A DNA stretch of 64,000 nucleotides from Opitutaceae bacterium. Its GTDB lineage: Bacteria > Verrucomicrobiota > Verrucomicrobiia > Opitutales > Opitutaceae. The translations under genes and the position numbers were made by a program. The DNA is taken from positions 372,001-436,000 of the forward strand of contig JAIXWF010000022.1 in the NCBI GenBank assembly GCA_027482185.1, given 5' to 3'. This document shows positions 7,892-16,312 of this stretch, piece after piece. Each line of letters begins with the position of its first letter. Position 1 is the first letter of the stretch. The notes beneath the pieces are model-generated. The model saw only the letters and a program-made list of their open reading frames with translations. It was not told the DNA's origin and searched no databases.

Positions 7892-10285
7892 ATGAACCCT
7901 GCCTACCCGAGATTCCGGGGCGCCGCCGTGCGCTCCCTGTTGCAACGCGCCGGCTGCGCGGCCCTCGCCTGCGCCGCCGTCGGCGCCCGCGCCCAGGAGG
8001 CCCGCGCGAACGCCGCGGCCGACGACGTCGTGAAGCTGTCCGAGTTCCAGGTCTCGACGACCGCGGACAAGGGCTACCGCGCCGGCAATTCCGTTTCCGC
8101 GACGCGCATCGACACGCCGATCAAGGACCTGCCGTTCGCGATCAGCGCGTTCACGCCGCAGTTCATGGCGGACATCGGCGCGCGCGACCTCTTCGACGTC
8201 GTGCAGTACGCGCCGAGCGTCACCAGCGCGGGCCGCGAGTTCAACGCCGGCAACGCCGTCTTCAACATCCGCGGCTTCGACCAGTCGCCGCAGCGCAACG
8301 GCTTTGTCGGCGAAGGCTACGTCGACACCGTCAGCCTCGAGCGCGTCGAGGTCGTGAAGGGCCCGTCGTCGATGCTGTACGGCCAGGTCGCGCCCGGCGG
8401 CACGGTGAACTACATCACCAAGCGGCCCGGCACGAAGCGTTCCACCACGGTGGGCGCGCAGGTCGGCTCGCACAGCTTCTGGCGCACCACGGTGGACCAC
8501 AACCAGCCGCTGGCTGGGAAGAACCTGCTCTTCCGTTTCAACGGCGCGTTCGAGAACGGCCTCGAGTACATCACCCCGGGCAAGCAGACGACGACGGTGC
8601 TGGCGCCGGTCGTGACCTGGCGCATCAACGAGAAGGTCGCCCTCACCGTGGACTACAATTGGTTCTCGCGCCGCGAGACGCCGCCGTACGCCCACATCAA
8701 GCCGAACATCGAGATCGTGGCGCTGCCGCCGGCGAGCGGCATCCTCAGCGCGACCGGCGTGCTGATCAAACCGGACAACAGCGACCCCGGCTTCCTCGGC
8801 GCGTATCCGTTTTCCCGGAAGTTCAACTACGTCTCGAACAACGACCACCGCTTCAGCGACTACGAGTCGATCAACGCCGAGCTGACGGTGAAGCTCACGG
8901 ACACCTGGCTGGCGCGCGCGAATTTCAACTGGGACAAGCGCCGGACCGCGCAGAAGCTCACGGGCCTCGGCGCCGTCAGCATCACCGTGCCCACGACGTA
9001 CTACCCGGCGGGCGCGACGCTCCCGATCTCCGCGGCCAACTACCTCATCGCCGCGCAGGCCTACGCCAACGACCTGCTCGGCAATCCGAACCTCGCGTTG
9101 CTCGCGCCGCAGGCCCAGCTCGGCCGCCGCAAGCGCCTGCAGGAAGACTTCGGCCAGGGCAAATCGTCGCAGGTCGAGCTCGCGGGCAACTACACGCTGC
9201 AAGGCATGAAGGTGAAGCCGCTCATCGGCGCCTATTACAACGAATCGTACGGGTACGGCCGGCTCCGCCAGAGCGCGACGGCGCAGTTCTTCCCGGTTTG
9301 GGACATCAAGAATCCGGCGACCTGGGATTACACCACGGACTTCGATCCGGTGACGCTGCCGTTCTCGACCAACAACCGTTCCGTCCGCCGCAACAGCGCC
9401 GGCTACGCCGTGCTCAACGCCAGCTTCCTCGAGGACCGGCTGAACGCCGTCGTCGGCGCGCGTTACAACGAATCGTCGGGTTCGACGGACAATTTCCTCA
9501 ATCCCGCGACGAGTCTCTCGAAAGTTTCGAACAAGAAGACCACGCCGCAGGTCGGCCTCGGCTGGAAGGCGTCGCGCGACCTGATGGTCTACGCGTCGTA
9601 CAGCCAATCCTACGTCCTCAACGCCACGGCGCTGACGTTCGAAAACACGCCGATCGGCCCGGCCGCGCCGACGACCTCGGAAGGCTACGAAGTCGGCGTG
9701 AAGACCGACTTCCTCAACGGCCGCGTTTCTTCCACCGTCGCCGTTTACCGCATCGAGCAGAAGGACCGCGTGCTGCGTTTCAATTCGTTCAACGCCGCGG
9801 GCGTGACGGTGACGAACAGCCTGCAGGGCACGCTCGACCGCGCGAACGGCATCGAGGCCGAGCTCACCTGGTCGCCGCGCGACAACTGGCAGGTTTACCT
9901 GACCGGCGCGCTGAACGACATCCGCACCGTCAAGGTCCCGAAGGGCGAGGAAGTCTTCCTCGGCGCGCATCCCGAGGCGACGGCCAAGGCGCTCTTCAAC
10001 CTGTGGACGCGTTACACGTTCTCCACCGGCAACCTGAAGGGCCTGTGGGTCGCCGGCGGTTTCAACCACACCGGCAAGAAGGCGCAGCGCACGAACAACC
10101 CGAAGCTGTTCCTGCCGGCCGAGACGCTGTTCAACTCCGCCGTCGGCTACGATTGGAAGTGGGACGGCCGCCCGACGAGCGCGGCGCTGAACTGGATGAA
10201 CATGGAAAACATCGAGTACTTCCCGGCCAACCAGCAGCGCGGCATGCCCGGCCGCGCGGTACTGTCGCTGACCACGAAGTTCTGA
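7892..10285 (+). CDS. TonB-dependent siderophore-type receptor
   Basis: A 797-residue outer-membrane receptor. A signal peptide (about residues 1-34, ending near GARAQ) is followed by a short linker with DDVVKLSEFQVS, a possible TonB box. The plug domain contains TPIKDLPFAISAFTPQFM, VQYAPSVTSAG, FNIRGFDQ and VEVVKGPSSMLYGQVAPGGTVNYITK, the classic siderophore-receptor block. The beta-barrel ends in SLTTKF, with terminal phenylalanine as expected for BAM-dependent insertion. It would import a ferric siderophore or a similar ligand. It stands alone behind an AT-rich upstream palindrome. A cupin gene follows on the same strand about 80 bases later. Confidence 0.93.
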   Translation: MNPAYPRFRGAAVRSLLQRAGCAALACAAVGARAQEARANAAADDVVKLSEFQVSTTADKGYRAGNSVSATRIDTPIKDLPFAISAFTPQFMADIGARDLFDVVQYAPSVTSAGREFNAGNAVFNIRGFDQSPQRNGFVGEGYVDTVSLERVEVVKGPSSMLYGQVAPGGTVNYITKRPGTKRSTTVGAQVGSHSFWRTTVDHNQPLAGKNLLFRFNGAFENGLEYITPGKQTTTVLAPVVTWRINEKVALTVDYNWFSRRETPPYAHIKPNIEIVALPPASGILSATGVLIKPDNSDPGFLGAYPFSRKFNYVSNNDHRFSDYESINAELTVKLTDTWLARANFNWDKRRTAQKLTGLGAVSITVPTTYYPAGATLPISAANYLIAAQAYANDLLGNPNLALLAPQAQLGRRKRLQEDFGQGKSSQVELAGNYTLQGMKVKPLIGAYYNESYGYGRLRQSATAQFFPVWDIKNPATWDYTTDFDPVTLPFSTNNRSVRRNSAGYAVLNASFLEDRLNAVVGARYNESSGSTDNFLNPATSLSKVSNKKTTPQVGLGWKASRDLMVYASYSQSYVLNATALTFENTPIGPAAPTTSEGYEVGVKTDFLNGRVSSTVAVYRIEQKDRVLRFNSFNAAGVTVTNSLQGTLDRANGIEAELTWSPRDNWQVYLTGALNDIRTVKVPKGEEVFLGAHPEATAKALFNLWTRYTFSTGNLKGLWVAGGFNHTGKKAQRTNNPKLFLPAETLFNSAVGYDWKWDGRPTSAALNWMNMENIEYFPANQQRGMPGRAVLSLTTKF

Positions 10286-10331
10286 GTTCCGCGCGGGCGG
10301 GGCGGCCGCGGGGCCGCTCCGCGCCGCGGCT

Positions 10332-10337
10332 TTGACA
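10332..10337 (+). promoter_or_regulatory. Possible -35 box TTGACA
   Basis: TTGACA starts 37 bases before the cupin ATG. No convincing -10 sequence is seen between them. Confidence 0.25.
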
Positions 10338-10368
10338 CGCCGGCGGCGGCGGCCACCGTGGCGTTGCC

Positions 10369-10740
10369 ATGAGTGCGACCGCCGCCCCGAACGTCCCCGC
10401 GAAGAATTACCTGATCACGCAGCTGGACGAAGTGCCCCCCGTGGCCTGTCCCTGCGGCCAATCCCGCCGCGGCTTCGCGACGCCGGACAACAAGCTCGCG
10501 ACGATCCACCTCGTCGACATCTCGATCGACGCGCGGACGCACTACCACAAGCAGATGACCGAGATCTACCTCGTGCTCGAGGGCGAGGGCTTCATGGAGC
10601 TCGACGGCGAACGCATTCCCGCGAAGCCCATGATGTCGATTTTCATCAAGCCCGGCTGCCGCCACCGGCTCGTCGGCAAATTCAAGATCGTTAATGTCGC
10701 GATCCCCGCATTCGACCCGCGGGACGAGTGGTTTGATTGA
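10369..10740 (+). CDS. Small cupin-domain protein
   Basis: A 123-residue single-domain cupin. Motif 1 is HYHKQMTEIYLVLEGEG, with two His and the Glu that usually bind a metal. Motif 2 is SIFIKPGCRHRL, with the second-motif His. Such small cupins act as isomerases, dioxygenases or sugar-binding proteins, and the sequence does not say which. No signal peptide is seen, so it is probably cytoplasmic. It lies about 80 bases after the TonB receptor. Its stop is followed at once by a heptad array shared with the convergent cytochrome gene. Confidence 0.85.
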   Translation: MSATAAPNVPAKNYLITQLDEVPPVACPCGQSRRGFATPDNKLATIHLVDISIDARTHYHKQMTEIYLVLEGEGFMELDGERIPAKPMMSIFIKPGCRHRLVGKFKIVNVAIPAFDPRDEWFD

Positions 10741-10745
10741 AGGAA

Positions 10746-10877
10746 AGCTATAAGCTTTAAGCTGTAAGCGGTAAGCAGGGAGCTGTCAGCGGTCAGCTCT
10801 CAGCGGTCGGCTTCGGTGAGGGCTGTGCCGCTGGCGGATTGGGTTCAGAGCTTACGGCTTTAAGCTTACAGCTTACT
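10746..10877. repeat. Heptad word array with inverted arm
   Basis: Nine contiguous 7-base words of the AGCTGTA / AGCGGTC type run from 10746 to 10808. Four complementary words (GCTTACG and similar) run from 10850 to 10877, so the transcript can fold into a long imperfect hairpin. The right arm overlaps the stop codon of the cytochrome gene. It lies between convergent genes. Confidence 0.85.
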
Positions 10878-12747
10878 GCCTCCCACCCCCCCCGAACTCC
10901 GCTCTCAGATACGCCAGCACGGCGCGGCGTTGGCCGGCGGTCACGATGGCGCCGAAGGCGGGCATGCCTTTCTGGTCGTTGCCGTCGGCGATGACTTTGA
11001 GGAGGTCGGCGTCGGATTTGGCGAGGCGCGTCTTGTCGTCGCGGAAATTGGCCGCACCGCCGGGGATGCCGCGGCCGTCGGGTTGGTGGCAGGCGACGCA
11101 GTAGAGGCGGTAAACTTTTTCGCCGGCGGCCAGGAGTGCGGCGGCGGATGTGGTGTTCACGGCGGCTTCCTCCTTGGCGGTGGGCGCTTTTTCGTCGGCT
11201 CGCGGGAGGCGCGTGGTGTCGCCGATCGCGCGGCGACCGTCGCGCAGGCGGTTGGCCGTGTAGTAGGCGAGCGGGTTGGCGAGCGGCTCGCCGCCCGCGG
11301 TGCGCAGCGCGGCAACCGAAAGCTCATAGACGAAACCGGGCGCAAGGTCCGCGACCTCGAGTTCGGCCGCGCGGCCGTCGGCGGCGGGCCGGACCGCCGT
11401 GATGGCGACGCGGGCTTCGTCGACCCACGGCGAGCCGTACTTGTGCTGGTAGAGGTAGCGGAAGCGGTTGACCGAAAAATTGGCGGCGGCGGCGAGCGTC
11501 GCGGCGGACATCGGCTGCGTGAACGTCACGCGGAAGCCGCGGTCCGTGAGCGTGACCTCGCGGATTTCGGCGGGGACGGTCCCGTCGAACACGACGCGCT
11601 GGAGGCCGTCGGCGCCCGCGCCCCAACCGCCGGTGGCGCCGAGGACAAGGCTGCCGTCGGGCGCGAAGGCCGCGCGCATCGCGCCGGCGAGGAGTTTTTC
11701 CCCGGTGGTAAAGGGCGCGGTCTCGTTGCGGCCGAGGAACGGGTAACAGGCGCCCTGCCACGTGCCCGCGACCTGCTCGAGCGAGGCGCGCACGACGAGG
11801 CGCGTGTAATCGCCGGCGAAGACCTGGCCGGCAAAGGGACCGAAGCGGCCACCGGTGGTATCCCAGACGGGTTCGCCGCCGGACACGCCCATCGCGCCGT
11901 GCGGAAAAACGACGGCCGGGCCCTTGTAGCGGCGCCACGCCTGTTCGGTCGTGAATGTCGCGGGATCGAAGCCGGGTTCCCATTTCAGGCCGGCGACATG
12001 GCCGTGGAAATCGCCCGGCGCGACGTGGAGCAGACCGCAGGACGGTTTGTATTCGCCCTGGTTGTCGTTGACGAAGAGTTCGCCTGTCGGGCTGAGGCCG
12101 ACGCCGTTGGCCTGGCGGAAACCGGTGGCGAGCGGCACGAGTTTGCCGTCGGCGCCGATCTTCACCGCCCAACCGCGGTAGGGCAGGTCGGCGTGGTGAC
12201 CGGCCGTTTCGAGGATCGGCCGCGCATCGAGCGTGCCGCGGACTTCGTTCTGCTTGATCGCGAGTTTGTCGCCGAGCGACGTGAGGCCGATGACGCCGAG
12301 GAAATCGCCCGCGGCGTCGCGGCGCAGGCCGAAGAAGAATTCGTGGTAATTGTGCGAGATGCCCCATTGGCCGCCGAGCGCGTCGAAGGTCTCGGCGCGG
12401 CCGTCGCCGTCGGTGTCGGCGCATTTCAGCAACTCGGGCCGGTGCGCGACGTAGACGACGCGGTCGGATTCGGCGACGAGGCCGAGGGGTTCGTTGAGGC
12501 CGCGGGCGAAACAACGCCAAGCACCGTCGGGCGCGCGCAGCCAGATTTCGCCGTAGCGCGTGGCGACGACGAGCGTGCCGGTCGGCGTGAACGCGACGGC
12601 GGAAATGCCGCCGCGGAGTTCGGCCGGGCGCGGCACATTTTCGATGCGGTAGCCGGCGCGGAGCGCGGGTGCGGCGGCGAGTCCGGCGACCACGGCGGCG
12701 AGGGCGGCGGCACGCACGAGACGGGGGAATCGGGAAACGCGTTTCAT
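10873..12747 (-). CDS. Exported beta-propeller-like protein with C-terminal cytochrome c domain
   Basis: A 624-residue secreted protein. A signal peptide (about residues 1-32, ending ALRAG) precedes a long region like the PVC-group glucose/sorbosone-dehydrogenase-type propellers (GGISAVAFTPTGTLVVATRYGEIW, TDGDGRAETF, ANGVGLSPTGELFVNDNQG). An Ig-like segment follows. Near residue 550 comes a c-type cytochrome domain with heme motif CVACH and a probable axial Met in KGMPAFG. It is probably a periplasmic electron-transferring dehydrogenase of unknown substrate. The ATG overlaps the stop of the upstream gene as ATGA. This is the third gene of a coupled three-gene operon. Confidence 0.85.
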   Translation of the reverse strand: MKRVSRFPRLVRAAALAAVVAGLAAAPALRAGYRIENVPRPAELRGGISAVAFTPTGTLVVATRYGEIWLRAPDGAWRCFARGLNEPLGLVAESDRVVYVAHRPELLKCADTDGDGRAETFDALGGQWGISHNYHEFFFGLRRDAAGDFLGVIGLTSLGDKLAIKQNEVRGTLDARPILETAGHHADLPYRGWAVKIGADGKLVPLATGFRQANGVGLSPTGELFVNDNQGEYKPSCGLLHVAPGDFHGHVAGLKWEPGFDPATFTTEQAWRRYKGPAVVFPHGAMGVSGGEPVWDTTGGRFGPFAGQVFAGDYTRLVVRASLEQVAGTWQGACYPFLGRNETAPFTTGEKLLAGAMRAAFAPDGSLVLGATGGWGAGADGLQRVVFDGTVPAEIREVTLTDRGFRVTFTQPMSAATLAAAANFSVNRFRYLYQHKYGSPWVDEARVAITAVRPAADGRAAELEVADLAPGFVYELSVAALRTAGGEPLANPLAYYTANRLRDGRRAIGDTTRLPRADEKAPTAKEEAAVNTTSAAALLAAGEKVYRLYCVACHQPDGRGIPGGAANFRDDKTRLAKSDADLLKVIADGNDQKGMPAFGAIVTAGQRRAVLAYLRAEFGGGGRQ

Positions 12748-13346
12748 GGCGCGGAGCGGGCGGGCAACGGGGTCGTGAGGACGAAGGTGCCGTCGGCCTG
12801 CGGAGTGACGGCGCGGGGCGGTTGGCCGTCGACGACGAACCACCAGCGCGAGTCGGCGCCGGTGCGGTCGAAGCGGAACGTGCGCACCAACGCGCGGCCG
12901 TCGGGCGCGGCGCGCAGTTCTTCGCGGACGGGCACGCCGTCGACCGTGTAACGCAGCTCGACCACGCCGGGGCGCAGGGTGTAGCCGGAGAATTCGAGCA
13001 CGGGCACGCGCGCGGCGTCGCCGCGGCGCAACGGGCCGGGCCCGGCTTCGCGGTGCACGACCGGGCCGAGGAGGTCGGCGGCTTTGATGAGTTTGTTGAC
13101 GGGGCGGATGTTGGTCAGGTCGATGAAGCCGCCGGTCCAGATGTAGTTCACGCCGCCGCGGACGGGGTCGTAGCAGACGTTGACGCCGCCGGGCAGGCCG
13201 AAGGCGAAGCTGCCGGCGTGGGCCTCGGGCAGCATCGTGCGCTCGATCTGGACTTCGTCGGGCGCGAGGCGCGGTTGGGCGAGGGCGAGCGGGAATTGCG
13301 CCGCGGCAACGAGCAACGCGGCCGAGGCGGCGAGGCGGGGATTCAT
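12744..13346 (-). CDS. Exported protein of unknown function
   Basis: A 200-residue protein with a clear signal peptide (ASAALLVAAAQFPLALAQ). The mature part includes HAGSFAFGLPGGVNVCYDP and VNYIWTGGFIDLTNIRP, then beta-rich sequence ending with FVLTTPLPARSAP. I do not recognise a named family. It is coupled on both sides by ATGA overlaps, to the FG-GAP gene upstream and the cytochrome gene downstream, so the three products are likely made in fixed ratio and act together in the periplasm. Proteins like its N-terminal half may occur fused to the cytochrome protein elsewhere; that could be tested by similarity search. Confidence 0.75.
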   Translation of the reverse strand: MNPRLAASAALLVAAAQFPLALAQPRLAPDEVQIERTMLPEAHAGSFAFGLPGGVNVCYDPVRGGVNYIWTGGFIDLTNIRPVNKLIKAADLLGPVVHREAGPGPLRRGDAARVPVLEFSGYTLRPGVVELRYTVDGVPVREELRAAPDGRALVRTFRFDRTGADSRWWFVVDGQPPRAVTPQADGTFVLTTPLPARSAP

Positions 13347-14596
13347 CGGGCGGAGCGCAGGGTGCGGAAGAAGAAGGCGCCGAGTTTCGACGCGGCAAGC
13401 ACGTCGGGCGCGCCGTCGCCGTCGACATCCTCGGCGACAATCTGCGTGCCAAGGCCGGAGGCGTCGTCGATCAAGGTCGGCACAAACTTCGCGCCGCCGG
13501 GGGCGTTGGGATCGCGGCGCAGGAGGAAAGCGTAGTTCACCGGCGTGGCCATGGGTTCGACGTCGCCCTTGGGGCCGTGGGCCCAGCGGCGTTTGCCGGT
13601 GATCACATCGGGGAGGCCGTCGCCGTCGAGGTCGGCCGAGGTCAGCGCGTGGGGTTGGGAAAACGCGACGCCGAAGGCGGCTTCTTCCTCGCGCGTGCCC
13701 ATCATGCGGTGTTCGGAGAACGAGATCGTGCCGTCGGCGGCGCGGATTTGTTCGAACCAAGAGAGACCCCAGCCGTGGGCGTTCTTGGCGGTGACGACGT
13801 CGTTGCGGCCGTCGCCGTTGACGTCGAAGACGAGGATCTGCGCGCCGCCGCGATCGGTGCTGAAAACGAAGGGATGCTTTTTCCACAACGTGCCGGCGGG
13901 CGCGCCGGGCGCGGGTTGCTCCCACCAGCCTTCGTTGAGGACGAGGTCGTGGCGGCCGTCGCCGTTCACGTCGCCGATGCCTTCGCCGTGGTAGTAATGG
14001 TTGAACTCGGCTTTTTCGGTGACGGCGACGAAGCGCCACGGCTGCGTCGGGTTTTTCCAATCGGGCGCGTACCAGCCCCATTGTTTGATTTTGTCGGCGG
14101 CGGTTTCGCCGGAGATCGAGACGAGCTCGGGTTTGCCGTCGCCGTCGACGTCGGTGAAGAGCGGCGATTCGCCGAAGACACGGCGGGCGACGAGGTGTTT
14201 TTTCCAGCGCGCGTCGGGACGGAGCGCGGCCTCGGGGCCGGGATTTTCGTACCAGACGGCTTCGTGGAACAGCACGCGGCCGAGCACGAGGAGATCGGTG
14301 CGGCCGTCGCCGTTGAAGTCGTAGGGGAACGTGAACATGCTGTTCGTGGGGTTGGCCTCGAGGGCCTGCGGCACGGGTTCGTAGAACGCATGCCGTACCT
14401 TGAAGTCCGGCCCGCGGTACCAGAAGGGTCCGGCGACGATGTCGCGGCGGCCGTCGCCGTCGATGTCCGCGGCTTTGATGCCGTCGCACCAATATTCGGC
14501 GGTGAGAATCTGTTTGCCGAAACGCAAAGCCGCGGGCGCGGCGACGGCAGCCACGGTGGAAACGCAAAGAAGCAAAGCGAACCGGAGGGAGAGCAT
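13343..14596 (-). CDS. FG-GAP/VCBS repeat exported protein
   Basis: A 417-residue secreted protein. After the signal peptide (LRFALLLCVSTVAAVAAPA), six or seven blades each carry the calcium-binding type loop D-x-D-G-D-G (for example DIDGDGRRDIV, DFNGDGRTDLL, DVDGDGKPELV, DVNGDGRHDLV, DLDGDGLPDVI). This is the FG-GAP/VCBS integrin-like beta-propeller fold. It probably binds a partner or polysaccharide in the periplasm or at the surface. It is the first gene of the three-gene coupled operon, and its stop overlaps the next ATG by four bases. Upstream is a long spacer filled with nonad repeats, divergent from the Tat dehydrogenase. Confidence 0.87.
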   Translation of the reverse strand: MLSLRFALLLCVSTVAAVAAPAALRFGKQILTAEYWCDGIKAADIDGDGRRDIVAGPFWYRGPDFKVRHAFYEPVPQALEANPTNSMFTFPYDFNGDGRTDLLVLGRVLFHEAVWYENPGPEAALRPDARWKKHLVARRVFGESPLFTDVDGDGKPELVSISGETAADKIKQWGWYAPDWKNPTQPWRFVAVTEKAEFNHYYHGEGIGDVNGDGRHDLVLNEGWWEQPAPGAPAGTLWKKHPFVFSTDRGGAQILVFDVNGDGRNDVVTAKNAHGWGLSWFEQIRAADGTISFSEHRMMGTREEEAAFGVAFSQPHALTSADLDGDGLPDVITGKRRWAHGPKGDVEPMATPVNYAFLLRRDPNAPGGAKFVPTLIDDASGLGTQIVAEDVDGDGAPDVLAASKLGAFFFRTLRSAR

Positions 14597-14684
14597 GGGG
14601 TGGGGCGTCGGTGATGGAGACGCAGGGGCGGGGACGAAGATGCGGGGCGGCGCAGGCGACTGCCAAGAGCGATATGTCGGTCGG

Positions 14685-14903
14685 GAGGACAGGATCGACA
14701 GGACGGACGGAGACGGGATGAACCGGAAAAGGTGAGCTATGATCCTGAGTTCGTCACTCAGGGCACGGAGGGAGAGGCGGAGGTCACGGAGCAAGGCCTC
14801 GGGGTTTGGCTCGGTGAACTCCATCTCTCCTCCGTGCCCACTGTGACTCTGCTCCACTCCTGTTGATCCGGTCTCCGCCCGTCCTGTCCTTCCTGTCCTC
14901 ACG
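14685..14903. repeat. Nonad word arrays with inverted arms
   Basis: This fills most of the divergent spacer at 14597-14963. Four 9-base words of the GAGGACAGG type run 14685-14720. Four more of the ACGGAGGGA type run 14756-14791. Ten contiguous 9-base words run 14814-14903, including CCGTGCCCA and GCCCGTCCT, and are largely complementary to the first two blocks. The layout is nested inverted repeats with a 9-base period. Confidence 0.8.
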
Positions 14904-14922
14904 GGCGAAACGTTTTCGTCCG

Positions 14923-14928
14923 TTGACG
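14923..14928 (+). promoter_or_regulatory. Possible -35 box TTGACG
   Basis: TTGACG starts 41 bases before the ATG of the first Tat dehydrogenase and just after the nonad repeats. The -10 region is not clear. Confidence 0.25.
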
Positions 14929-14963
14929 AATCGGGGCTCCGCGGCACCTGTTGCGATCTCCCC

Positions 14964-16073
14964 ATGAAGACTCCCCGCTTTCCCGCCTCGCGTCGTTCCT
15001 TTTTGGCCCAGCTCACTGCCGGTGCGGCGGTGGCGGCCTTTGCGCCGTCGATCCGCGCGCAGCCGGCGGCGCCGCGCAAACTCGGTGTCGCACTCGTCGG
15101 TCTCGGCGGCTATGCGAAAGGCCAATTGTTGCCCGCGTTGAAGGTGACGAAGGATTGCCGGCTCGCCGGCGTCGTCACGGGTTCGAAGGACAAAGGCGTG
15201 CAGTGGGCGAAGGAGCACGGGTTTCCCGAGACGAGCGTGTATTCGTACGACACGATGGCGCGGCTCGCCGACAACAAGGACATCGACATCGTCTACGTCG
15301 TCACGCCGAACGCCCTGCACGCCGAGCACACGATCGCGGCGGCGAAGGCGGGCAAGCACGTGATCTGCGAGAAGCCGATGGCGAACACCGTCGCCGAGTG
15401 CGACGCGATGCTCGCGGCGTGCCGCGCGGCCAAGGTGAAACTCTCGATCGGCTACCGCCTGCACTTCGATCCGTACCACGAGGAATTGCGCCGGCTGGTG
15501 CGCACGGGCGAGTTCGGGGCGTTCACGAAGCTGACGGGCGGGTTTGCGTTCAAGATGACGCGGCCGCAGTGGCGCGCGGAGCGGAAGCTGGCCGGCGGCG
15601 GTCCGCTGATGGACCTCGGCGTGTACGTGATCCAGGAGGCGTACATGGCCACGAAGGCGAAGCCAGTGGCGATCACGGCGAAGGAGCAGCCGAAAACGCG
15701 GCCGGAGTTTTTCAAGGACGTGGAGGAAACGCTGACGTGGACGACGGAGTTTTCCGACGGCGCGCGCGGCGAGTTCGCGACGAGCTACGAGCAAAGTTAC
15801 AACCGCTTCCGCGCCGAGGCGGCGGGCGGCTGGTTCGAGATCGGGCCGGCGTACAGCTACAAGGGACTGGCGGCGAAGACCTCGCGGCAGACCCTGAGTT
15901 TCGAACCGCCGGTCGTGCAGCAGGCGCTGCAGATGGACGACTTCGCGCAGTGCGTGCGCGAAGGCCGCGAATCGCGGATCCCCGGCGAGATGGGCCGCCG
16001 CGACATGGTGATCGTCGAGGCGATCTACGCTTCGGCGGCCGCGGGCGGGAAGCGGATCGAAGTGAAGGGATGA
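14964..16073 (+). CDS. Tat-exported Gfo/Idh/MocA oxidoreductase (paralogue 1)
   Basis: A 369-residue dehydrogenase. It begins with a twin-arginine signal (SRRSFLAQLTAGAAVAAF, cleavage near SIRAQ), so it is folded with its cofactor in the cytoplasm and exported, as with Zymomonas glucose-fructose oxidoreductase. The Rossmann motif is VALVGLGGYAKGQL. CEKPMANTVAECDAM is the conserved EKP block, and the C-terminal domain holds GGGPLMDLGVYVIQ. It probably oxidises or interconverts sugars with tightly held NADP; the substrate is unknown. A close paralogue follows at 16313, and the two share long near-identical stretches, which points to recent tandem duplication. Confidence 0.9.
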   Translation: MKTPRFPASRRSFLAQLTAGAAVAAFAPSIRAQPAAPRKLGVALVGLGGYAKGQLLPALKVTKDCRLAGVVTGSKDKGVQWAKEHGFPETSVYSYDTMARLADNKDIDIVYVVTPNALHAEHTIAAAKAGKHVICEKPMANTVAECDAMLAACRAAKVKLSIGYRLHFDPYHEELRRLVRTGEFGAFTKLTGGFAFKMTRPQWRAERKLAGGGPLMDLGVYVIQEAYMATKAKPVAITAKEQPKTRPEFFKDVEETLTWTTEFSDGARGEFATSYEQSYNRFRAEAAGGWFEIGPAYSYKGLAAKTSRQTLSFEPPVVQQALQMDDFAQCVREGRESRIPGEMGRRDMVIVEAIYASAAAGGKRIEVKG

Positions 16074-16077
16074 GCGG

Positions 16078-16258
16078 AGGTCACTGAGATCACGGAAGGG
16101 ACACAGAGGTCACTGAGGCGAGCCGGAGGGCACGGAGGGTGGTGGGGTTTTCGGGGCTGTTTCGCTTTGGGAAAAGGGATGAGTCCTCGGAGCAATCGAG
16201 AAGGTCGGCTGTTGTCCTCCGTGGCCTCGGTGTTCCGCTCCGTGAACTCCGTGACCTG
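16078..16258. repeat. Nonad word arrays, inverted arms
   Basis: Seven contiguous 9-base words of the AGGTCACTG type run 16078-16140, starting five bases after the stop of the first dehydrogenase. Five complementary words (GTCCTCCGT, CGTGACCTG and others) run 16214-16258. The spacer separates two co-directional paralogues, and the arms could form a long imperfect hairpin. Confidence 0.8.
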
Positions 16259-16312
16259 TCTTAGGGCTTGGAGGCGGAGGCGCCTTGGGCCAGACCGAGG
16301 GCACCCCGCCCC

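Noticed and set aside
10290-10325. GC palindromes after the siderophore-type receptor as a terminator
   Set aside because: The stem is short and interrupted, and there is no T run.
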